In this document: positions 17,295-22,764 of the stretch, piece after piece
Position numbering within the stretch: the stretch's first letter is position 1
How the letters are laid out: each line of letters opens with the position of its first letter
From: an uncultured Candidatus Saccharibacteria bacterium
Lineage (GTDB): Bacteria > Patescibacteriota > Saccharimonadia > Saccharimonadales > Saccharimonadaceae
Direction: 5' to 3'
DNA: 28,007 bases
Assembly: GCA_938042065.1 (NCBI GenBank)
Contig: CALISG010000029.1
Location: 1 to 28,007, forward strand
Program-made: the position numbers and the translations under genes
The notes under the pieces: model-generated
Told to the model about the DNA's origin: nothing
Databases searched by the model: none
What the model saw: the letters and a program-made list of their open reading frames with translations, nothing else

Positions 17295-17918
17295 TTAATT
17301 ATATTTTGCAATCTTTGGTTTCGTCTGAGCGATTAGTTGCGATTTTCTGTAGTCATAGATGAAGAACAGCACGATTACGGTCAGTGCTACCGAGGCAGCG
17401 GCGACTAAGCCGATTTGCTGCAGCGGCTTGATGTTTGATGGGCCGTTTGGCGTGTCAGCCGAGTCGACGACGCTAATTTTGACAGAGCTGTTACCGTAAA
17501 GCGACTTGGATTGCTTTTCAAACTCTTGGATGGCTGATTCTAAAAGCGCTTTGCTGGTTTTTGGATTAGAGGTGCTCATTGATACGTTAATGATGTCGGT
17601 GTTTTTAACGTTTTCCGCCGTAGTATTGCCAGATAGGGTTTTATAATCTTCCGAATAATCGTTATTCGTAATAACCGGATCAAGTACACGGCGCGACGTG
17701 AATAATTTTACATAGTTATTGAGAGTCACTGAACCCTGATTACTGCTCGAATGGTCGGCGCCAACCAGCAGGATAGTCGCTGAGCTTTTGTACTGTGGCT
17801 GCTGGATAAAATAAGTATAGGTAATGCTGATAATTGCGCCAATCATAGCAGCGATAGCGATGGTTAGCCATCTTTTGGCATAAAAGCGCAATAAATCGTA
17901 AAGATTAATCTCTTCCAT
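17295..17918 (-). CDS. Wzz-like chain-length / capsule regulator protein
   Basis: This 207-residue protein has the Wzz topology: a short cytoplasmic N-terminus (EEINLYDLLRFYAKRW), a first helix (about 17-38), an external domain of about 130 residues and a second helix (about 171-190) ending in a basic tail. The Pro-rich NGPSNIKPLQQIG before the second helix is the usual Wzz/CapA signature. It should set polymer length together with the polymerase. There is no fused tyrosine kinase domain and no BY-kinase gene in the window. It is the first gene of the operon, with a good promoter and an AGGGAG Shine-Dalgarno 5 nt before the ATG. Confidence 0.92.
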   Translation of the reverse strand: MEEINLYDLLRFYAKRWLTIAIAAMIGAIISITYTYFIQQPQYKSSATILLVGADHSSSNQGSVTLNNYVKLFTSRRVLDPVITNNDYSEDYKTLSGNTTAENVKNTDIINVSMSTSNPKTSKALLESAIQEFEKQSKSLYGNSSVKISVVDSADTPNGPSNIKPLQQIGLVAAASVALTVIVLFFIYDYRKSQLIAQTKPKIAKYN

Positions 17919-17958
17919 AGAGCTCCCTTGAAGTTATTTGCAATGTATTACTCTTTCT

Positions 17959-17987
17959 ATTGTAGCATAAATTTCTCTTTTTGTAAA
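17959..17987 (-). promoter_or_regulatory. Promoter of the polysaccharide operon
   Basis: On the minus strand TTTACA (17982-17987) and TACAAT (17959-17964) are exactly 17 nt apart, with TGC just before the -10. Transcription should start near 17952, leaving a ~34-nt leader that contains the AGGGAG site of the Wzz-like gene. Confidence 0.7.
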
Positions 17988-18024
17988 TATTATCGTGGGA
18001 TAGTGCTAAGGCTTTTATGATTAT

Positions 18025-18042
18025 TAAGCCATACCCGGCTTA
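18025..18042. promoter_or_regulatory. Perfect inverted repeat between divergent promoters
   Basis: TAAGCC (18025-18030) and GGCTTA (18037-18042) form a perfect 6-bp inverted repeat with a 6-nt centre. It lies between the divergent Wzz-like and LysM promoters. It could be an operator or a small hairpin. Confidence 0.35.
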
Positions 18043-18056
18043 GATAGGCCTTTATA

Positions 18057-18081
18057 ACGCTTATGCTTGTTACGCTTATGC
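18057..18081. repeat. Direct repeat of a 10-mer at the LysM promoter
   Basis: ACGCTTATGC occurs at 18057-18066 and again at 18072-18081. The two copies start 15 nt apart and flank the -35 hexamer of the LysM gene. This arrangement would suit a regulator binding site. Confidence 0.45.
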
Positions 18082-18096
18082 AAAGTTTGCTATTAT
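18067..18096 (+). promoter_or_regulatory. Promoter of the LysM-protein gene
   Basis: TTGTTA (18067-18072), an 18-nt spacer and TATTAT (18091-18096) with an upstream TGC form an extended -10 promoter. A perfect AAGGAGG (18111-18117) then precedes the ATG by 6 nt. Confidence 0.6.
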
Positions 18097-18123
18097 TTCT
18101 GTAGGGCGCTAAGGAGGGTGCTT

Positions 18124-18777
18124 ATGAAAATTAGAGGGTATGATATTACAGAAAAAAGAGTGGCAGCCGTTTGCGCAGTTGTATTGCTAGTGGTTTCACT
18201 GTTTGCGGCTGTCAAGCAAACAAACGCAGCAGCTGATACAGAGAATTTACTAAGAAGTAAAGATCAGCAAAAGAGTTCTAAATCGGTTGAGCAGAAGATG
18301 AAAGTTAAGTCGGATGACAGCACTGTTCAGCAACTCGTGCCGCAGAAAAATAATGCTAATGCCGCTAATGCCAACAAAGATGCTGGGGCCGCCAAGAAAG
18401 CTACTGGCAGCCAAGAGCAAAGCAATAAGAATGATACAGAAAAGAAAAATAAACCAGACGATAAAGCCGCGCAGTCGTCTGTGAATAAGTCGAAACCCCA
18501 GTCGGGCAGCTACACTTATACTGTGCAAGACGGTGATTCGTATGCAACGATTGTTCGTCGCGCTATCAGCGAGCATGGCGGCTCAGGATTAAATCCCGCA
18601 CAGAAGATTGCTGCCGAAACCAAGCTAGCAGAACAAGCTGGTTGGCCCGAGGTAGACACTGGACAAACCATAAAAATCGATAGCGCTGTCCTATCGCAAA
18701 CTGTCAGCTTAGCTCGATCAATGACAGTCGACGAACAGCAGTCATGGCAGGCTTATGCTGATGGGGTTATTTGGTAA
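18124..18777 (+). CDS. Membrane-anchored or secreted LysM-like protein
   Basis: The 217-residue product starts with MKIRGYDITEKR and a single hydrophobic helix (about 13-31), acting as a signal or anchor. About 90 residues of Lys, Asn, Ala, Ser and Gln follow, which look like a disordered wall-spanning linker. The C-terminal region is LysM-like (YTYTVQDGDSYATIVRRAI ... NPAQKIAAETKLAEQ ... GQTIKI), a fold that binds peptidoglycan or chitin-type glycans. Start choice is fixed by the AAGGAGG site; the frame could be extended to TTG 18067, but that codon lies in the -35 box. It is divergent from the polysaccharide operon, consistent with an envelope role. The LysM match is good in pattern but divergent. 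Confidence 0.8.
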   Translation: MKIRGYDITEKRVAAVCAVVLLVVSLFAAVKQTNAAADTENLLRSKDQQKSSKSVEQKMKVKSDDSTVQQLVPQKNNANAANANKDAGAAKKATGSQEQSNKNDTEKKNKPDDKAAQSSVNKSKPQSGSYTYTVQDGDSYATIVRRAISEHGGSGLNPAQKIAAETKLAEQAGWPEVDTGQTIKIDSAVLSQTVSLARSMTVDEQQSWQAYADGVIW

Positions 18778-18823
18778 GAGTTATTTGATTTAACTGCTGT
18801 TTCTGGCTTATTGTCAGGTTTAG

Positions 18824-19532
18824 CTATAGCACTCCTCTGGCTGCTAGATGGTTAATCAGAATATTCATTGGGTCAATGGTGTTTGGTTTTTCGGCGAAGG
18901 CGCAGGATAATTCGGTGCAACCTAATAATACCGGCGGACTGCTGGGGTAATTATTGATATAGTTTACTGCGTTTGCCTGCTCGGATTGGGTTATTATTGG
19001 TATTTTATCCAGCGCTGACTGCGGTATTGCCTGACCAAGAAATTACTGCGCGAATTATTACTTCCAGCGCTTGTTCTTCGTCCTTATCCGGCGTTAATAC
19101 GGTTACTCCGGCGGCTTTCAACGGCTTGTCATATAGTCCAGTGCGGATGGCTGTCGGCGACGCTAGCAATCGAATTGTTTTATGATGGCGGCTAACGTAA
19201 TCAATTGCGGCATCCACCATGGAAGTTATGCGAATATTCAGCTGCCGTTCAATATCTGGCTGTAGTAAATGCGCGGTATTGCAAGCAATTATGATAACGT
19301 CGTCCATCGACGCGCTAATGTTTTTCAGTTCATTTATGATAATTTCCAAGGCTTCGCTGCGCCGCGATTCGTAGGCGATAAAATCAGGAACTGGCAGCGA
19401 CAAGTGAACGATGTACGGAAAATCCGTGCCGTCTCTTGCGCCGTTTGCTGATGCTCGCCGAATTATTCGCTGGTGTAGCTCCAAGCTTGCCTGCGGTCCC
19501 ATGCCACCAATGATAATCATTCTCTGTTTCAT
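18824..19532 (-). pseudogene. Aspartate/glutamate racemase family gene, frameshifted
   Basis: The family interconverts L- and D-amino acids, using two cysteines. The 5' part begins KQRMIIIGGMGPQAS and has the first Cys (C84) in IIACNTAH. This frame stops at 19005. The adjacent +1 frame carries on as GQAIPQSALDK, then VLLGCTELS with the second Cys, and ends at 18824. Joined, the product would be about 236 residues, the normal family length. The shift is near 19037-19043, where one extra T in the minus-strand run TTTCTT would explain it. ATG 19532 has a perfect AAAGGAGG (19537-19544). It is either a pseudogene or a homopolymer sequencing error. An attenuator-like terminator lies directly upstream. 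Confidence 0.82.
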
Positions 19533-19552
19533 GATTCCTCCTTTGGTCATAT

Positions 19553-19574
19553 AAAAAAAGGCCGCGCACGGCCT
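19553..19574 (-). terminator. Intrinsic terminator in the racemase leader
   Basis: On the minus strand AGGCCG and CGGCCT form a 6-bp GC-rich stem with a TGCG loop (19559-19574), followed by seven T. It ends only about 20 nt before the racemase start codon, and the likely promoter is upstream of it. It therefore works as a leader terminator rather than an end-of-gene one. Confidence 0.75.
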
Positions 19575-19604
19575 CTATTCATGGTTAGTATTTTCAGAAG
19601 AAGT

Positions 19605-19682
19605 TTACGAACAATTCAACAAGCCGCGGCGAAAACGCGTGCTTTGCCAGGCGATACTGATGAATTGCAGTTTTATGATCAT
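19605..19682 (-). CDS. Possible 25-codon leader peptide
   Basis: An ATG 6 nt after the racemase-leader TATAAT opens a 25-codon frame (starting MIIKLQFISIAW, ending RGLLNCS) that stops before the terminator. It could be a leader peptide, or chance. A second 11-codon frame (MNRGRARPFFI, 19547-19582) runs right through the terminator stem. No Shine-Dalgarno is seen for either. Confidence 0.25.
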   Translation of the reverse strand: MIIKLQFISIAWQSTRFRRGLLNCS

Positions 19683-19688
19683 GGGGCG

Positions 19689-19717
19689 ATTATAACGCCA
19701 ACGGCTAAAATCCGCAA
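19689..19717 (-). promoter_or_regulatory. Putative promoter of the racemase leader
   Basis: On the minus strand TTGCGG (19712-19717), a 17-nt spacer and a perfect TATAAT (19689-19694) precede the leader. About 150 nt of leader RNA would be made before the racemase start. Confidence 0.5.
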
Positions 19718-19722
19718 GCATT

Positions 19723-20206
19723 CTATAAAACAGCTCGCTTGGATATGCGCCAAACCCATAAAATGATGTAAATAGATAAACCGATTGAGAATAAGAGTGA
19801 CAGGACGGCCATCGGATTTGCTTTCCATAATATTATCCACGTTGGCGGCGAAACGATAAATTCTACCATTGCTAAGAACCCGATTTTAGTATAAATATGC
19901 AACGATTCAGCCAGACAAACAGCGAAACCGATTACGGTGCCGAGTATAGAGGCTGAGATTAATAAAATGATATCAAGGAGCGGCGGTTTTTCTTCCTGGG
20001 TTATAAAACTATATATTATATATTAGGTAGATGATGCCTGCGCCGACAGGTCCAGTTAGATACGATACGTAGTTCCACCGCCACAGCAGTAGCCATAGAC
20101 CAATTACCATGGGGATACCCAGTAAAAATGCTAATAAAATACCAATCCAGCGCGGGCGATGCCTGCGCTGTAAATTGTAATGTAATATGGAGGTTCTTGG
20201 TTCATG
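19723..20206 (-). pseudogene. Small membrane protein gene with probable frameshifts
   Basis: Three minus-strand frames each carry a protein-like piece. From ATG 20206 the frame gives MNQEPPYYIT. The next frame gives RRHRPRWIGILLAFLLGIP and LWLLLWRWNYVSYLTGP, ending in a stop inside the run TATATAATATATAG. A third frame then gives QEEKPPLLDIILLISASIL, a long hydrophobic stretch and VWRISKRAVL, stopping at 19723. Joined, they make a protein of about 150 residues with four to five membrane helices. Loss of one T in the ATTT run after the tenth codon, and gain of one base in the AT run, would explain both shifts. I do not recognise the family. It lies 50 nt downstream of the tyrA-like gene. Confidence 0.6.
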
Positions 20207-20223
20207 CTATTCAGTATAGCATT
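20205..20223. promoter_or_regulatory. Palindrome covering a -10 box and start codon
   Basis: ATGCTAT (20205-20211) and ATAGCAT (20217-20223) form a perfect 7-bp inverted repeat with a 5-nt centre. On the minus strand it contains the extended -10 TGCTATACT and reaches into the ATG of the membrane protein gene (20204-20206). It could be an operator or a start-site hairpin. Confidence 0.5.
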
Positions 20224-20255
20224 TGACAGGAAGTATGCGGTTTGGGCTTGGAGGA

Positions 20256-20912
20256 TTATTTATCAGGCGGCTGTACTTGGTCTAGGATCTTCGACAGTTC
20301 GCTAATAAGTTCGCGCAGTTGAGGGTTGCGCAAGATTGCCCGGCGGGTGGCTGGCGTCCAAATGAGCGTGCGGGAACGTAAAGTTTCTGCCAGCGTTTCG
20401 CCCGACGGCGTCAGCAAGCCTTCTTTATCCAATTGGAACAATTCAGGCAGTAGCGCGTCGCAAAGCAGTGCCAATGGGGCTTGCGATCGGGCAATGATTC
20501 GATCATGTTTATCGACCGGCATAGAAATCGGGTTAAATCCTAATTGCTGCAAATGGCTGGCTGCCGCCTTGGCGTTTGGCTGATCGCTGGCGACAACCGC
20601 GCGCTGAGTGCTATTCATTAGCAAATGGACGACGGCAGCTTTCTGGTCAAGCTGATCGTTAAATCGGCGGCTGGTGTCCATAACGCTATCGTGCAAAATT
20701 ATCAGCCCCCTTACGGGCGGTACGATAAAATTTTCCAGGGGCGCGCACACATGGATAATTTCACAATCGGATAATTCCTCTGTGTTGGTGTGGCGGTCAG
20801 CTATGTCAAATTCGCGGACTAGAAAGCCGTACCTCTTAGCGCGCCGCACCAATTGCGAACCCAAATCGCCCAGCGAACCGATAACCCCTATAGTTTGTTT
20901 TACTGATGTCAT
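20256..20912 (-). CDS. Short prephenate dehydrogenase-like oxidoreductase
   Basis: The 218-residue protein begins with a Rossmann nucleotide-binding motif, TIGVIGSLGDLGSQL (G12, G15, G18), and an acidic end of the second strand (REFDI), which favours NAD. IIHVCAPLENF and ILHDSVMDTS resemble the prephenate/arogenate dehydrogenase (TyrA) fold. It is shorter than usual members (about 280-370), with a reduced C-terminal dimer domain. No other aromatic amino acid gene is present, so its substrate may differ. ATG 20912 has AAAGGAGA (20917-20924) and a TATAAT upstream. It heads the minus-strand set that includes the broken membrane protein and racemase genes. Confidence 0.72.
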   Translation of the reverse strand: MTSVKQTIGVIGSLGDLGSQLVRRAKRYGFLVREFDIADRHTNTEELSDCEIIHVCAPLENFIVPPVRGLIILHDSVMDTSRRFNDQLDQKAAVVHLLMNSTQRAVVASDQPNAKAAASHLQQLGFNPISMPVDKHDRIIARSQAPLALLCDALLPELFQLDKEGLLTPSGETLAETLRSRTLIWTPATRRAILRNPQLRELISELSKILDQVQPPDK

Positions 20913-20939
20913 GCGGTCTCCTTTGATTTTACGGGGATG

Positions 20940-20945
20940 ATTATA
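20940..20945 (-). promoter_or_regulatory. -10 box of the tyrA-like gene
   Basis: A perfect minus-strand TATAAT lies 27 nt from the ATG, leaving room for a ~20-nt leader with a strong Shine-Dalgarno. No clear -35 hexamer is seen at the right distance. Confidence 0.45.
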
Positions 20946-21018
20946 TTGTTAAGTATACGCTATTTGGCGTCGTTATGCAGACTATTACCATATTCTGCTG
21001 CAATTTTCGTAAAATCGC
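20946..21018. other. Intergenic region, nothing firm
   Basis: No supported gene. On the minus strand a 34-codon frame (MALGETPDPAIAKAD ... ENCSRIW, about 20990-21090) and an overlapping 85-codon frame look partly protein-like. They could be remnants, but neither has a start signal that I trust. Confidence 0.3.
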
Positions 21019-21047
21019 TTGACAAAGGATTCCAGTATTGATATATC
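21019..21047 (+). promoter_or_regulatory. Strong sigma70-type promoter for the GC-rich small gene
   Basis: A perfect TTGACA (21019-21024), a 17-nt spacer and TATATC (21042-21047) predict transcription from about 21054. This gives a leader of roughly 100 nt with two hairpins. Confidence 0.6.
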
Positions 21048-21077
21048 AGCTTTTGCAATCGCAGGATCTGGCGTTTC

Positions 21078-21133
21078 GCCCAAAGCCATTGGGCTTGAGA
21101 CACTTCAATTCGCGGAGAGCTACAATTCTCCGC
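21078..21133 (+). promoter_or_regulatory. Two perfect hairpins in a 5' leader
   Basis: GCCCAA/TTGGGC (21078-21094, 5-nt loop) is followed by GCGGAGA/TCTCCGC (21112-21133, 8-nt loop). The second ends 8 nt before the AGAAGGAG site (21142-21149). Neither is followed by a T-tract, so they are not terminators. They may control translation or RNA stability. Confidence 0.5.
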
Positions 21134-21155
21134 CCGACTCCAGAAGGAGTACAGT

Positions 21156-21425
21156 ATGGGAAAGAACTGGTGGAGCGAGCCGATGGGCGGTTGCGACTCT
21201 GAGGGCAACCCCATCACCGTGTCTTTCGGCAGCGGTAACGCTGAGGGAGAGACCCGGCTCGGGGATGGTGACCGCAGCGGTGGTATGGGCGTCGCCGACG
21301 GTCTCGCCGACGGTGCGACGCACTACTCGTTCCTCGATAGCGACAACCACGACCACTACGGACCCGGCAACGGGCCGAACAACAACGGCACCTCCCGCGG
21401 CCAGTACACCGGCCCCGGTCACTGA
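21156..21425 (+). CDS. Glycine-rich small protein with GC-rich codon use
   Basis: I do not recognise this 89-residue protein. It is rich in Gly, Asp, Asn and His, starts MGKNWWSEPMGGCDSEG and ends DHYGPGNGPNNNG...GPGH. It lacks a signal peptide or membrane helix. AGAAGGAG sits 6 nt before the ATG and decides the start. Codon third positions are overwhelmingly G or C, unlike every neighbour, and the flanks are AT-rich. Two long opposite or shifted frames over the same bases are products of that bias. The codon use resembles Actinobacteria, the known hosts of Saccharibacteria, so transfer from a host is a reasonable inference. The middle has a repetitive acidic GDGDRSGG/DGLADG segment. Confidence 0.75.
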   Translation: MGKNWWSEPMGGCDSEGNPITVSFGSGNAEGETRLGDGDRSGGMGVADGLADGATHYSFLDSDNHDHYGPGNGPNNNGTSRGQYTGPGH

Positions 21426-21507
21426 TCCCATTGTCCTGGACATGACCTGAAAAATGTCTTATCCTGAGTATGATATAAAACTACTCACTTACCTTAGAGG
21501 ATTTATC

Positions 21508-21842
21508 ATGTCAGAATGGACAGAAAAAGATTTTGAGTCGTACACCCAATCCGATTGGGAGCTTATTAAAGCAGTCAAACAGCTTACTGATGAAAATCTT
21601 GATAATGTTAAGATTTTAACACGTGCCAATGATATAGCATTGGCAATTTTTGGTATGTTGTGCGTACGGCTGCGCGATAATGGAGAAGAGGGTGCGGACG
21701 GCCTCGGTTGTCGTTACAAGAATATACAGGAACAGTCCTAGCTAATGCAAAGAGGAAGAAAGAAGATGACGGCTGGGCTGCTGAATACGCTAAGCCGATC
21801 AATCAATTTATTGCTTATGGAGAAAAGAAGTTTGCTGAGTAG
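21508..21842 (+). pseudogene. Small acidic hypothetical gene, probable frameshift
   Basis: ATG 21508 follows AGAGGA and opens MSEWTEKDFESYTQSDWEL, which stops at 21741 after 77 codons with an unlikely tail. A second frame picks up as SLQEYTGTVLANAKRKKEDD and continues WAAEYAKPINQFIAYGEKK to a stop at 21842. One missing G in the GGG run near 21691 would join them into about 111 residues. The joined product is charged and probably helical and cytoplasmic. I do not recognise the family. A TATGAT box near 21469 may be its promoter. The 77-codon version could still be made. Confidence 0.55.
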
Positions 21843-21871
21843 GTTAAATCTGCTGTGATGGTCTGCAGTAT

Positions 21872-21920
21872 CAATACGCAAGCAATACGCAAGCTCACCC
21901 TATTATAATAAACTCACCCT
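21872..21920. repeat. Short direct repeats
   Basis: CAATACGCAAG occurs twice in tandem (21872-21882, 21883-21893). CTCACCCT then occurs twice (21894-21901, 21913-21920) with an 11-nt A/T spacer. The rest of 21843-22074 is AT-rich and holds no gene that I can support, apart from the terminator below. Confidence 0.6.
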
Positions 21921-21961
21921 TATGTAAAGTATTGGATACATTTTTTTGCTATAACATGAAA

Positions 21962-21987
21962 AAGAGCAGACAAACCTATCTGCTCTT
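21962..21987 (-). terminator. Intrinsic terminator of the restriction-modification operon
   Basis: A perfect 9-bp stem (AAGAGCAGA with TCTGCTCTT) and 8-nt loop. On the minus strand the stem runs into TTTTTC. It lies about 90 nt past the nuclease stop, so it should end the minus-strand operon. Plus-strand transcripts from the small gene would meet the same stem with a weaker T-tract. Confidence 0.8.
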
Positions 21988-22074
21988 CAGTATCTTATTT
22001 GTATTTATATAAAACAAATTTAATCAATTTATTTATTAATTATATTAATTCACATATTTAATCTTTAACCAAGA

Positions 22075-22764
22075 CTACTTTATTATAGAAGAAAAGTCAA
22101 AAAAGATATGAAGCAATTGTAATGAACTACTTGATAAAGTATAGTTGCTTATATATTCATACAACCCTTCATTTACATCTGTTTTTAATAAAATCAAATT
22201 TCCTTGACTTATTGCTCCAAACTTATCTTTATTCATTCCAGAAATTTTAATCGAATTATTAGGAATATCAATATTTTTCACAACAAATCCGAACATGATA
22301 TTTTTATTGTGGTAAGATGGATATTTCGGCGGTTCCTCTACAAAACGACTAACTCCTTCATTAATATATTTTTTATTTAAACTCGAACTTCCATCAATTC
22401 GTTTGCACTCAATTATATAGTAGTCTTTTTTGTTTTTATTTACCCAATAATTATTTGATGTCACTTTAATATCGCACCTTCCTATAAAGGTGTCTGTATT
22501 TTCATCAAATGTTTCTGGCACTTCTATTTGGAATGAGATCGGAAACTTTTCACAACCTAGTTTAGTTAAAGTAGAAGTATTGTCTAAATAAAGAGAAAAT
22601 AGATGGTTCTGTATGTTTACCTCATGATTATTAACTTTACGTCCTACAGAAATACAATCTTGCTTCATTAGTCTACAACATTTTTCAATGGTCTCAATAA
22701 TATAAGAATAAAAACCATTTTGAAAATCTTCATTTATTGATTTTTGCTTAAAACCTCCCATCAT
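22075..22764 (-). CDS. Predicted PD-(D/E)XK nuclease, stand-alone
   Basis: The 229-residue protein has a PD-(D/E)XK-type core: D98 in GRCDIKV, then YYIIECKRI with E119 and K121, and a following helix (NKKYINEGVSRFV). An N-terminal helical part (FYSYIIETIEKC, VNIQNHLFSLYL) could provide the extra acidic residue. There are no membrane segments. The ATG overlaps the stop of the methyltransferase gene by 4 nt (ATGA), so the two are translated together. The best guess is the cleavage subunit of a type II restriction system whose methyltransferase is the preceding protein. I do not recognise a named enzyme. It is very AT-rich, like the rest of the operon. Confidence 0.72.
   Translation of the reverse strand: MMGGFKQKSINEDFQNGFYSYIIETIEKCCRLMKQDCISVGRKVNNHEVNIQNHLFSLYLDNTSTLTKLGCEKFPISFQIEVPETFDENTDTFIGRCDIKVTSNNYWVNKNKKDYYIIECKRIDGSSSLNKKYINEGVSRFVEEPPKYPSYHNKNIMFGFVVKNIDIPNNSIKISGMNKDKFGAISQGNLILLKTDVNEGLYEYISNYTLSSSSLQLLHIFFDFSSIIK

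Noticed and set aside
19581..19766. 61-codon plus-strand frame in the racemase leader
   Set aside because: It looks mildly protein-like but lacks a ribosome site or promoter and lies opposite the leader and the end of the membrane pseudogene.
21019..21450. Thr/Pro-rich 143-codon plus frame and 107-codon minus frame over the GC-rich gene
   Set aside because: The 21156 frame has the Shine-Dalgarno, the G/C-biased third positions and a balanced protein; the others follow from that bias.
21872..21920. CRISPR array
   Set aside because: There are only two copies of each short unit, with no spacers of regular length and no cas genes.
21955..22011. 18-codon hydrophobic peptide (MKKSRQTYLLFSILFVFI) on the plus strand
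   Set aside because: It coincides with the terminator stem, and the TATAAC before it touches the ATG, leaving no room for a transcription start.
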